Shown piece by piece: positions 25,773 through 34,196 of a stretch of 64,000 nt of DNA (the first letter of the stretch is position 1; each line of letters opens with the position of its first letter). A program made the position numbers and the translations under genes. This DNA is from Thalassobellus citreus. GTDB taxonomy: Bacteria > Bacteroidota > Bacteroidia > Flavobacteriales > Flavobacteriaceae. Location of the stretch: assembly GCF_044385915.1 (NCBI RefSeq), contig NZ_JBISCC010000113.1:12152-76151 (forward strand). The letters run 5' to 3'. A model generated the notes under the pieces. The model was not told the origin of the DNA and ran no database searches. It saw nothing but the letters and a program-made list of their open reading frames with translations.

Positions 25773-27662
25773 TTATAGTTTTATAAATGAATATAGAGAT
25801 TCTATTAGCTCTTTTAGTTCAATATTTTCTTCTATAAAATCTTCATATTTATAATCACAGTTAATCACAAAATTTGAAAGCTTCATTTTATAATCATTCA
25901 TTAAAGTTCCTGACGGCGCTTTAAATGATTTTAAATTTTCCGAAGTTAAACCATTATCAATTAATAATTTCTCATAAAAATTTCCTAATCCAATATTTTT
26001 GTAATCTTCTCTTGTAAAATCTATTAACTTAATTTTTTCAAGATTGTAATCTCCTTTAACCAATTCTAAAACAAATTCTTTAATTATCCTTTTAGGTAAT
26101 AAGTTTTCTATTTCTCTAGAAACAGTATTCTTATAACAGAAATTAGCCTTTTCATCAGATAAGTTTTCTAAAGTTTTTCTTCTTTTACCTTTTGCTGACT
26201 CATCATCCGCACCATCATTATCTGCTAAAAGAAATATTTTATTTGATAATGCAAAAGAGTTGATTTTACTTCTTACTTGATCTTCATTAAAATCAATTGT
26301 ATCACCAAAAAGATAATGCTCAATTAAATTACCTCCATATTCAAAAAAAGCAAAATCTATATCTTCTTTAAAAGGCTGTTCTTCTTTTGAATCAAGATAC
26401 AATTTCAACAATTTAGAAATATATTTTCTATCTGTTGGTCCCTCTACCCAAATTGAAGTATTTGCTAAAAAAACAGAAGAAGTATTAACTCCAAGCACAT
26501 CTAACGTCTCCTTATCTGGCTTAACATTTGTTTTGATACTAAACTTATTTGCGTCTGATTTCTTAAATTGGAATATGGAGATTTGATCGCTATTGAGTGT
26601 TATGTCTAAAAAATGATTAGAATGAGTTGTGAAAAAATACTTTAAGTTTTTGGTTTTTAAATATTCATCATTTAATAAAGTTTCAATAAATATTCTTTGT
26701 AGACCAGGATGTAAATTCATTTCAGGTTCTTCTATAAAAAACCAATCATTATTATTTGCCGTAAAAATGGGAAATAATAAAATTATTAATGCTTGAATAC
26801 CATCCCCTATATCAAATATAGGATGTTCTACTTCATCAATTGAACATAATAACTGTTTAGTTTCTGAATTTGACGTTATAACTACTCTTTTTTTATTAAA
26901 AAAATGATTTGATAAAAACTCTTCAAATTTTTCGACTTTATCTCTATTTTTCGAAACAGATGTTTTCAACTTCATTACCTCTTTGTATAGTTCAAGCCCA
27001 GTAAAAACATTTTTATCAATCCCATAATTTTTTTTTATGGTTTCTTTTATATTTCCATTTTGTAAATGATCATTCTCTTGTATTGTTCTTAAAATTGGAA
27101 TATAGTTTTTAGTGTTACTCCTACTTTTTCTAATGAAGTCTAGATTTCTTATAAGTTCTTGAACTTTAGTCAAATGTTCAATTTGAAATCTCAAAGACTC
27201 TTTTTTTGTACCAACAGCATTAATATATTTACTCTTTGCAAGAATCATATTTTTTTTAAACTCTTCAAAATATATTTGATAATTTTGATAGTTTTCTATT
27301 AAATTAAAATATGGATTATCATTTTGAATAGAATTAAACGTTTTACTTATAAATCCTCTTTCTGAATTAACCACTTTGTTAATTGCTAAAGGATAATCTT
27401 CCTGATAATCTTTAAATTGTTCTTGCAAGCTAATATTTGAGTTTGAAAGAAATATAAAATTAAATTCAGACTTAATTAAGCCTCTTAAAAACCTACTCTT
27501 TCCACTATTGTTAGCTCCTACAAAAAGATTAACCTTCTTAAACTCACCTATATTTCTACTCCTCGTTTTATGAGTTCCCCAATCATAAAGCCAATTAGAA
27601 TTGTTTTCAATCAATTCGCTTGGGGAATTTTCTAGATTATTCTCTAAGAAATGAAAATACAT
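25773..27662 (-). CDS. OLD family ATP-dependent endonuclease (ABC ATPase plus TOPRIM)
   Basis: The 629 residues form an overcoming-lysogeny-defect-type protein. Walker A is NLFVGANNSGKSRF (about 46-59), and a coiled region covers about 150-260. The signature/Walker B is WFFIEEPEMNLHPGLQ, followed by FTTHSNHFLD, and a C-terminal TOPRIM contains WVEGPTDRKY and LLADNDGADD. OLD nucleases cut DNA in phage-defence and repair settings. The gene stands alone between housekeeping genes and is more AT-rich than they are. No UvrD-like partner (Gabija) is present. Confidence 0.87.
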   Translation of the reverse strand: MYFHFLENNLENSPSELIENNSNWLYDWGTHKTRSRNIGEFKKVNLFVGANNSGKSRFLRGLIKSEFNFIFLSNSNISLQEQFKDYQEDYPLAINKVVNSERGFISKTFNSIQNDNPYFNLIENYQNYQIYFEEFKKNMILAKSKYINAVGTKKESLRFQIEHLTKVQELIRNLDFIRKSRSNTKNYIPILRTIQENDHLQNGNIKETIKKNYGIDKNVFTGLELYKEVMKLKTSVSKNRDKVEKFEEFLSNHFFNKKRVVITSNSETKQLLCSIDEVEHPIFDIGDGIQALIILLFPIFTANNNDWFFIEEPEMNLHPGLQRIFIETLLNDEYLKTKNLKYFFTTHSNHFLDITLNSDQISIFQFKKSDANKFSIKTNVKPDKETLDVLGVNTSSVFLANTSIWVEGPTDRKYISKLLKLYLDSKEEQPFKEDIDFAFFEYGGNLIEHYLFGDTIDFNEDQVRSKINSFALSNKIFLLADNDGADDESAKGKRRKTLENLSDEKANFCYKNTVSREIENLLPKRIIKEFVLELVKGDYNLEKIKLIDFTREDYKNIGLGNFYEKLLIDNGLTSENLKSFKAPSGTLMNDYKMKLSNFVINCDYKYEDFIEENIELKELIESLYSFIKL

Positions 27663-27800
27663 TTATTTGTTTTTAGTTAATGCTAATTTATAGTTTTTGG
27701 AAAGAAAAATCCTCTAAAAAATAATTTTATTATCTTCCTTAATTATCGAAAGACCTATTTCTAGAAAAAAGATATAGTAGTAGTAAAAATTTAAACAAGA

Positions 27801-28145
27801 CTAATTAATACTTAATGGCTCTCCCTCAAAAATCACTCCGTCAAACCCTGTATTCATAAAGTTTCTAATGTTTTGATGTCCATTTCCGTTTGGATCTTGT
27901 AAAACCTCATCAAAATAGTATTGCCCAAAACACGCTAAAGTTTCTTCTTTAGTAAAACCTTGCAATTTTGCAAAAGCAAACAACTTACAAGAACCTGAGT
28001 TTTGTCCAGCTTCGTTTTGTAACTCACCATTTTTAAACGCTGTTGGCGTAAAATTGTAATTAGCTTCAATAACAGCCATAGTTTCTGAAAACTCAATAGC
28101 TTTTGGTGTGTTTTTTAATTTATTTATATATGCTTCTAACTTCAT
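27801..28145 (-). CDS. HopJ family protein
   Basis: A 114-residue protein matching the HopJ family: FSETMAVIEANYNFTPTAFKNG, NEAGQNSGSCKLFAFAKLQ and CFGQYYFDEVLQDPNG. The family name derives from a plant-pathogen effector, but the genes are widespread in free-living marine bacteria without type III secretion and no effector role should be assumed. Its start overlaps the rsmI stop by 4 nt. Confidence 0.85.
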   Translation of the reverse strand: MKLEAYINKLKNTPKAIEFSETMAVIEANYNFTPTAFKNGELQNEAGQNSGSCKLFAFAKLQGFTKEETLACFGQYYFDEVLQDPNGNGHQNIRNFMNTGFDGVIFEGEPLSIN

Positions 28146-28840
28146 TTTTGTTTTTTTAAATGCCCATTATTGGCTTTTCCTCCTACTACAATTACTATTT
28201 CTCCTTTTGGTAGTTTATTTGTATAATACTCTAAAACTTCTTTGGCTGTGCCTCTAATAGTTTCTTCGTATAATTTTGTTAATTCTCTCGATACAGATAC
28301 TTGCCTATCTTCTCCAAAATACTCGCAAAAGTGTCCGAGTGTTTTTATGAGTTTATGCGGGCTTTCATAAAAAATAATAGTTCTAGTTTCTTCGGCAAGT
28401 AATAATAATCGGGTTTGTCGCCCTTTTTTAACAGGTAAAAAACCTTCGAACACAAACTTATCGTTTGGTAAACCCGAGTTTACTAACGCAGGTACAAAGG
28501 CTGTTGCTCCAGGAAGACAATCAACTTCTATATTGTGTTCTATACATGCTCTAGTTAATAAAAACCCAGGGTCTGAAATTGCTGGTGTTCCTGCATCACT
28601 AATAAGTGCAACGGTTGTTCCTGCTTTTATTTTCTGTATCACATTTTCAACCGTTTTATGCTCGTTATGCATATGGTGCGATTGCATGTGTGTAGAAATC
28701 TCGTAATATTTTAACAACTTCCCCGAAGTACGTGTGTCTTCAGCTAAAATTAAATCGACATCTTTTAAAACTTCAATAGCTCTAAAGGTGATATCTTTTA
28801 AATTTCCTATGGGTGTGGGTACAATATAAAGTTTACTCAT
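28142..28840 (-). CDS. rsmI: 16S rRNA (cytidine-1402-2'-O)-methyltransferase RsmI
   Basis: A 232-residue tetrapyrrole-methylase-fold protein with the RsmI N-terminus KLYIVPTPIGNLKDITFRA, the LAEDTRTSGKLL segment, ISDAGTPAISDPG and a C-terminal YTNKLPKGEIVIVVGG. It methylates C1402 in the 30S decoding centre. It overlaps the downstream HopJ gene by 4 nt, and its start abuts the stop of a conserved hypothetical gene. Confidence 0.95.
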   Translation of the reverse strand: MSKLYIVPTPIGNLKDITFRAIEVLKDVDLILAEDTRTSGKLLKYYEISTHMQSHHMHNEHKTVENVIQKIKAGTTVALISDAGTPAISDPGFLLTRACIEHNIEVDCLPGATAFVPALVNSGLPNDKFVFEGFLPVKKGRQTRLLLLAEETRTIIFYESPHKLIKTLGHFCEYFGEDRQVSVSRELTKLYEETIRGTAKEVLEYYTNKLPKGEIVIVVGGKANNGHLKKQK

Positions 28841-29583
28841 TATTCAAACTTGGCTTCTATAATACTCATAAAACGTGCTTCAAACTCTTCTTTAGTAGCC
28901 CAATTATTATAATCTAATTTCACAATATTTTGTATAAAATGCGTAGCTTCATCTAACGAACTAAGAGTATTTAATTGCGATAAAACACGCTCATAATCTT
29001 CACTTTTACCATCAAATAAATGCTTTATAAAAGCAATTTTATCGTTGAGTCCAATATGCAATCCACCTCTATTTAGTTTATCGTTAAGAGATTTTTTTTC
29101 TTTTGAAACCCCATTTAAAGATTTTGAAACAGGCTCAAAAACAGGCATATCCTTAAAACCTTCTGTAATATCTTCTAGATCGGTTTTTTTAATTTCTGGT
29201 TTTGGTATGGCTTCTTCAAAAACAGTATCAATGCCTTCTACTTCTTCTGGCATATGCGCTACCATATCTTTAATGGTTTTTATACCATGCTCCATAATAT
29301 CGTCATGTTCAGCATCATCTAAATTAATATAAACTTTATCATCAACTTCAATATTATCACTTATTTTATTATTAAAAGCCTGATCTAACATACCAAAAAA
29401 TGAAGAATCACTACCAATAGTTGGTATATCGCCTTCAAAATTTTCATGCGCAAACTTTAAAACCGATAACTTTTCAAAAAGTTCAGCAACCTCAGTATGC
29501 ATTTTTATAACATCTTCTTTTCCTTTTAACTTAAGAATTCTGTGGGCTATACTAACTAATTCAGACTCTAGCTTCTTCTTCAT
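28840..29583 (-). CDS. Conserved hypothetical protein, acidic N-terminal region
   Basis: A 247-residue soluble protein rich in Glu, Asp and Lys. A helical N-terminus (about 1-50) is followed by an acidic low-complexity middle (PEVEGIDTVFEEAIPKPEIKKTDLEDI) and a C-terminal helical block beginning SLNDKLNRGGLHIGLNDKIAF. This C-terminal pattern is common in a conserved Bacteroidota family beside rsmI. I recognise no catalytic motif. First gene of the rsmI-hopJ operon. Confidence 0.7.
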   Translation of the reverse strand: MKKKLESELVSIAHRILKLKGKEDVIKMHTEVAELFEKLSVLKFAHENFEGDIPTIGSDSSFFGMLDQAFNNKISDNIEVDDKVYINLDDAEHDDIMEHGIKTIKDMVAHMPEEVEGIDTVFEEAIPKPEIKKTDLEDITEGFKDMPVFEPVSKSLNGVSKEKKSLNDKLNRGGLHIGLNDKIAFIKHLFDGKSEDYERVLSQLNTLSSLDEATHFIQNIVKLDYNNWATKEEFEARFMSIIEAKFE

Positions 29584-29691
29584 TATTTATAAAATTTAAA
29601 ATTAATGCTAATTAGGCTTTTGATTTTTAATAAATTTGCGTCACCTTTATACAAACGAATAATCGCTTTGTTTTAGTGCTAAAATTACAAA

Positions 29692-30339
29692 ATGTTTCTT
29701 GAAAATACAGTAAATCATAAAGAACAATTTGGATGGATTGAAGTTATCTGTGGCTCCATGTTTTCTGGAAAAACAGAAGAATTAATCCGCAGGCTTAAAC
29801 GCGCCCAATTTGCAAGACAAAAAGTAGAAATTTTTAAGCCTACTATTGATGTGCGTTATAACGAAGAGATGGTGGTTTCTCATGATGAGAACGAAATTAG
29901 ATCTACCCCCGTGCCTGCGGCTGCCAATATTCCTATTTTAGCTGATGGTTGTGATGTAATTGGTATTGATGAAGCTCAGTTTTTTGATGACGAGATTGTA
30001 CGAGTTTGTAATGATTTAGCCAACAAAGGCATTCGTGTTATTGTTGCTGGGTTAGATATGGACTTTAAAGGCAATCCGTTTGGCCCTATGCCAAATCTTA
30101 TGGCAACGGCCGATTATGTTACTAAAGTACATGCTGTTTGTACACGTACCGGAAATTTAGCCCAATACAGTTACCGAAAATCTAAAAGCGACAATTTGGT
30201 ACTTTTAGGTGAAGTTGACGAGTATGAGCCATTAAGTAGAGCTGCTTACTATAAAGCAACTATGCGAGATAAAGTGCGCAACATGAATGTAGAAGATGCC
30301 GAAGAAATACCGTCTAAAAACAAAGACAAAAATGAGTAA
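29692..30339 (+). CDS. tdk: Thymidine kinase
   Basis: A 215-residue type II thymidine kinase of the deoxynucleoside salvage pathway. Walker A is CGSMFSGKTEELIRRL (about residues 20-35), the catalytic region VIGIDEAQFFDDEIV, and the lasso-loop TADYVTKVHAVCTRTG. One Cys of the usual zinc site is visible (VCTRTG), and the usual second CxxC pair is not obvious. Its end overlaps the alr start by 8 nt. Confidence 0.94.
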   Translation: MFLENTVNHKEQFGWIEVICGSMFSGKTEELIRRLKRAQFARQKVEIFKPTIDVRYNEEMVVSHDENEIRSTPVPAAANIPILADGCDVIGIDEAQFFDDEIVRVCNDLANKGIRVIVAGLDMDFKGNPFGPMPNLMATADYVTKVHAVCTRTGNLAQYSYRKSKSDNLVLLGEVDEYEPLSRAAYYKATMRDKVRNMNVEDAEEIPSKNKDKNE

Positions 30340-31438
30340 AGCACAAGAAACTGTGCTTGAAATTGACTTAAAAGCACTTCGGCATAATTTTGAATATCTT
30401 AAATCTACACTACAAAAAGACACCAAATTTTTAGCTGTAGTTAAAGCCTTTGCTTACGGCAGTGATGCTAACGAAATAGCAAAATATTTACAAGATTTAG
30501 GTGCCGACTATTTTGCAGTAGCTTATACAAACGAAGGCGTTGCATTACGTAATGCTGGCATAACCAAACCTATTTTAGTTTTACATCCGCAAGCTATAAA
30601 TTTTAAAACTTTAATTGATAATTGTTTAGAACCTAGTATTTTTAATGCTAAAATATTAAAAGAATTTATTAGCGTTGCTTCTAATAAAAAACAAACAGGA
30701 TATCCTATTCACATCAAGTTTAATACGGGTTTAAACCGATTAGGGTTTTGTCACAGCGACATCAATTTTATTCAAAATACACTAGACGAAACCAAAACAG
30801 TAAAAGTTAAATCGATATTTTCTCATTTAGCAGCAAGTGAAGATTTGAATGAAAAAGAATTTACCTTAAATCAAATTGAAAGCTTTAAAACGATTGCTGA
30901 AAAATTCACAAAAGCAATTGGCTACATACCGCTGCTTCATATTTGCAACACATCTGGAATTTTAAACTTTCCAGAAGCTCATTTAAACATGGTAAGAAGT
31001 GGTATTGGTTTGTATGGTTTTGGAAATTCTGAAAAAGAAAACAAGCACCTAAAACCCATAGCCTCTTTAAAAACGGTTATTTCTCAAATTCATACTATTG
31101 AAAAAGGGGAATCTGTTGGTTATAATAGAGCTTATAAAAGTGATATTATTCAAAAAACGGCAACACTACCTATTGGTCATGCCGATGGTATTGGTAGAAT
31201 TTACGGAAATGGAAATGGGTTTGTTACCATAAACGGACAGCATGCTCCTATTATTGGAAATGTTTGTATGGATATGATTATGGTTAACATTACAAACATT
31301 GATTGTAATGAAGGTGATGAAGTCATTATTTTTGATGCAAACTCTACTGCTGAAACTTTAGCCGAATCTGCAAATACCATTTCTTACGAGCTTATTACCT
31401 CTATTTCTCAGCGTGTAAAACGTTCATTTTTAAAATAA
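30332..31438 (+). CDS. alr: Alanine racemase
   Basis: About 368 residues from the ATG at 30332; a slightly earlier in-frame ATG lies inside tdk. PLP Lys lies in the motif AVVKAFAYGSDANEIA (usually KANAYG, here KAFAYG). HICNTSGILNFPE, MVRSGIGLYGFG, the catalytic Tyr in VGYNRAYK and GNVCMDMIMVN are present. It supplies D-alanine for peptidoglycan. Coupled to tdk by an 8-nt overlap. Confidence 0.94.
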   Translation: MSKAQETVLEIDLKALRHNFEYLKSTLQKDTKFLAVVKAFAYGSDANEIAKYLQDLGADYFAVAYTNEGVALRNAGITKPILVLHPQAINFKTLIDNCLEPSIFNAKILKEFISVASNKKQTGYPIHIKFNTGLNRLGFCHSDINFIQNTLDETKTVKVKSIFSHLAASEDLNEKEFTLNQIESFKTIAEKFTKAIGYIPLLHICNTSGILNFPEAHLNMVRSGIGLYGFGNSEKENKHLKPIASLKTVISQIHTIEKGESVGYNRAYKSDIIQKTATLPIGHADGIGRIYGNGNGFVTINGQHAPIIGNVCMDMIMVNITNIDCNEGDEVIIFDANSTAETLAESANTISYELITSISQRVKRSFLK

Positions 31439-31511
31439 GCATTTTAACAAATGTTAATTGTTTTATCTTTTTTAACTATTTTAGTGCCTCACTAACCAAT
31501 AATTTATAATT

Positions 31512-31913
31512 ATGCTTAAAGAATTTAAAGAATTTGCAATGAAGGGCAACCTTGTAGATATTGCAGTAGGTTTTGTAATGGGTGCAGCTTTTAAAGAAGT
31601 TGTAACTGCTTTTACAGGAGGTATTGTTTCTCCATTAATTGGATTAATATTCAATGCAGATTTCAAAGATTTAAAATATGTAGTTAAAGAAGGTGTGGCT
31701 AATGCCGAAGGTGTATTAGAAGGAGAAGTTTCTGTACTTTGGGGAGCTTTCTTAACGAATGTTATCGACTTTATTATTGTTGCCTTTGTTATGTTCTTAA
31801 TTGTAAAAGGTGTTAATAATATGAAGAAAAAAGAAGAACCAGTACCAGCTGCTCCTGCAGGACCATCACAAGAAGATTTACTTGCAGAAATAAGAGATTT
31901 ACTTAAAAAGTAA
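31512..31913 (+). CDS. mscL: Large-conductance mechanosensitive channel MscL
   Basis: A 133-residue two-helix membrane protein. The N-terminal FKEFAMKGNLVDIAVGFVMGAAFKEVV is the pore-lining helix TM1. TM2 (about 70-95, FLTNVIDFIIVAFVMFLIVKGVN) and a C-terminal LLAEIRDLLKK helix follow. It releases solutes on hypo-osmotic shock. A strong terminator follows 40 nt downstream. Confidence 0.96.
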   Translation: MLKEFKEFAMKGNLVDIAVGFVMGAAFKEVVTAFTGGIVSPLIGLIFNADFKDLKYVVKEGVANAEGVLEGEVSVLWGAFLTNVIDFIIVAFVMFLIVKGVNNMKKKEEPVPAAPAGPSQEDLLAEIRDLLKK

Positions 31914-31951
31914 CAAGTTGTTAAATAAATAACACTGTGTTATTTGTTGTT

Positions 31952-31987
31952 AAAAAGCCCTCTGTTTCAGAAAATAGAGGGCTTTTT
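31952..31987 (+). terminator. Rho-independent terminator after mscL
   Basis: A 12-bp stem AAAAAGCCCTCT / AGAGGGCTTTTT with a 12-nt loop and T-rich 3' side; symmetric sequence but placed after mscL and before asd on the same strand. Confidence 0.9.
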
Positions 31988-32045
31988 GTTCGTTTAAAAA
32001 TGTAATTAATGCCTAATTTTGCCAAAAATTTAAATTATTCTTGAT

Positions 32046-33035
32046 ATGAAAGTAGCTGTAGTTGGCGCCACTGGAATGGTGGGTGAAGTAATGCTAAAAG
32101 TTCTTGCAGAACGTAATTTTCCAGTAACTGAATTGTTATTGGTAGCATCTGAACGCTCTGTTGGAAAAAAATTAACATATAAAAACGAAGAATATACCGT
32201 AATTGGTTTAGCTGATGCTGTTGCTGCAAAACCACAAATTGCTATATTTTCTGCAGGTGGAGACACCTCTTTAGAATGGGCTCCTAAATTTGCTGAAGCT
32301 GGTACTACAGTGGTTGATAATTCTTCTGCTTGGAGAATGGATCCTACTAAAAAATTAGTTGTTCCAGAAATTAATGCACACGAATTAACTAAAGACGATA
32401 AAATTATAGCAAACCCAAACTGTTCAACTATACAAATGGTTTTAGCTTTATCTGAACTTCATAAAAAATACCAAATGAAACGTATTGTCGTTTCTACTTA
32501 CCAATCGGTTTCTGGTACAGGTGTTAAAGCTGTAAAACAATTAGAAAACGAAATTGCAGGTATAGAAGGAGAAATGGCATACCCTTATCCAATTGGTAGA
32601 AATGCATTACCACATTGTGATGTGTTTTTAGAAAACGGATACACTAAAGAAGAAATGAAATTGGCTAGAGAGCCACAAAAAATATTTAACGATAAAACAT
32701 TTTCTGTAACTGCTACAGCTGTTCGTATTCCTACAGCTGGTGGACATTCAGAATCTGTAAATGTTCAATTTGAAAATGATTTTGACTTAGCTGAAGTTAA
32801 GCAAATTATTAGCGATACTCCAGGTGTTATTTTACAAGATAATACAGCTACAAACACGTATCCAATGCCAATTTTTGCACATGATAAAGATGAAGTTTTT
32901 GTAGGACGTTTGCGTAGAGATGAAACTCAACCAAATACATTAAACATGTGGATTGTTGCCGATAATTTACGTAAAGGCGCAGCAACTAACACCATTCAAA
33001 TTGCTGAATATTTAATTGAAAACAACTTAGTATAA
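32046..33035 (+). CDS. asd: Aspartate-semialdehyde dehydrogenase
   Basis: A 329-residue Asd of the lysine/threonine/methionine/DAP pathway. The NADP-binding GATGMVGEVMLKVL is at the N-terminus, the catalytic Cys in IANPNCSTIQM (about residue 128), and VSTYQSVSGTGVKAVKQL and HSESVNVQFE are present. Monocistronic with a bidirectional terminator shared with the convergent peptidase gene. Confidence 0.96.
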   Translation: MKVAVVGATGMVGEVMLKVLAERNFPVTELLLVASERSVGKKLTYKNEEYTVIGLADAVAAKPQIAIFSAGGDTSLEWAPKFAEAGTTVVDNSSAWRMDPTKKLVVPEINAHELTKDDKIIANPNCSTIQMVLALSELHKKYQMKRIVVSTYQSVSGTGVKAVKQLENEIAGIEGEMAYPYPIGRNALPHCDVFLENGYTKEEMKLAREPQKIFNDKTFSVTATAVRIPTAGGHSESVNVQFENDFDLAEVKQIISDTPGVILQDNTATNTYPMPIFAHDKDEVFVGRLRRDETQPNTLNMWIVADNLRKGAATNTIQIAEYLIENNLV

Positions 33036-33068
33036 AACATTAATACTTTATCAACTAAACTAAACGCT

Positions 33069-33102
33069 AAAGCTTCTGTATTTTTTACAGGAGCTTTTTT
33101 TT
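33069..33102. terminator. Terminator between asd and M28 peptidase
   Basis: AAAGCTTCTGT pairs with ACAGGAGCTTT around a T-rich loop and is followed by a T-run on the plus strand. It lies between convergent stops. Confidence 0.85.
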
Positions 33103-34057
33103 AATCCTGTTTGATAAAATATATAGTATCCTTTGATGATGCTTTTTTTAAGATAGTCTGAAAGATATACTCGCACACCCACTTTTCACCTTCTAAATTT
33201 ATTAAATCTAAAGTATCTTCTGGAGTGTGATATTGAGGATGTCCACCCGTATGCATTCCTAAAACTGAAATTCCTTTTTTATAAAAAGATACATGATCTG
33301 AACCTCCAACAGAACCAGCATGTACCACTGGATTTAAATCTAAAGATTTGCCTAAATAGTTCATAAAATCTACACCATCAGGAAATGTACCAGCGCCTCC
33401 CATATAAACTTGTTTCTCTGCATTTAATCTTCCAACCATATCCATATTTATCATAAGTTTAATTTGAGAAAGTGGAATTATTGGGTGCTCAACAAAATAC
33501 TTGCTTCCTAACAATCCTTGTTCTTCAGCTCCAAAAGCAATAAACAAAACACTACGTTTTAATTGTTCTTTTTGAGATGCTAATTTCTCAGCAATTTCTA
33601 ATAAAGCAGAAGTTCCACTAGCATTATCATCTGCACCATGATAAACAACACCTCGTTTATCAGATTTTGCAGAAGGTCCGCCCAATCCTAAATGATCATA
33701 ATGAGCTCCTAAAACAATATATTCATTTTTTAAATCAGGATCATTCCCTTCAATAAAACCAATAACATTACATGTTTTTACAACAGGCTTTTTCTCAACA
33801 CCTTTTTCAACACGCAATGCTGCTTTAAAAAACTGTTTATAGCCTTTTTTTAAAGCCTTTATTTCTGTTTTTTTAAACTCCTTTTTTATATAATTAGCAA
33901 TTCTTTTATTTTGTTTTCCACCAGATGGTCTTCCTCCATTCTCATCAGATGTTAAAAATTGAATATGACTCTTTATTTCATTTTCTGTTATTTCTGCTTG
34001 CGCAATCATTTTAACACAAAAAACATTAAATATTAAAAACAAAAAAAGGTGTTTCAT
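33101..34057 (-). CDS. Secreted M28 family zinc peptidase
   Basis: The 318 residues begin with a signal peptide (basic start, hydrophobic LFLFLIFNVFCVKMIAQ). The M28 aminopeptidase domain has zinc ligands visible in LGAHYDHLG, GADDNASGTSALLE (Asp), FGAEEQGLLGS (Glu-Glu), INMDMVGR and a late HTGGHPQYHTPEDT (His). It would cleave N-terminal amino acids in the periplasm or outside. Monocistronic. Confidence 0.92.
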   Translation of the reverse strand: MKHLFLFLIFNVFCVKMIAQAEITENEIKSHIQFLTSDENGGRPSGGKQNKRIANYIKKEFKKTEIKALKKGYKQFFKAALRVEKGVEKKPVVKTCNVIGFIEGNDPDLKNEYIVLGAHYDHLGLGGPSAKSDKRGVVYHGADDNASGTSALLEIAEKLASQKEQLKRSVLFIAFGAEEQGLLGSKYFVEHPIIPLSQIKLMINMDMVGRLNAEKQVYMGGAGTFPDGVDFMNYLGKSLDLNPVVHAGSVGGSDHVSFYKKGISVLGMHTGGHPQYHTPEDTLDLINLEGEKWVCEYIFQTILKKASSKDTIYFIKQD

Positions 34058-34196
34058 TACTTAGGTGAATTTAAAAACCCAAATATATACATTTCAAGAC
34101 TCTATTCTTTATAGAAATATTAAAGATAAAATAACAATAGTTTTATGTATTTTTGAAAATACTTGTTTTAAAACTACATCTTAAACATTTTCCCTT

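Noticed and set aside
25773..27662. Gabija system
   Set aside because: The GajA-like OLD protein is present but no adjacent UvrD-like GajB gene exists.
27801..28145. HopJ as a type III secreted effector
   Set aside because: No secretion genes are present, and the family is widespread in non-pathogenic marine bacteria.
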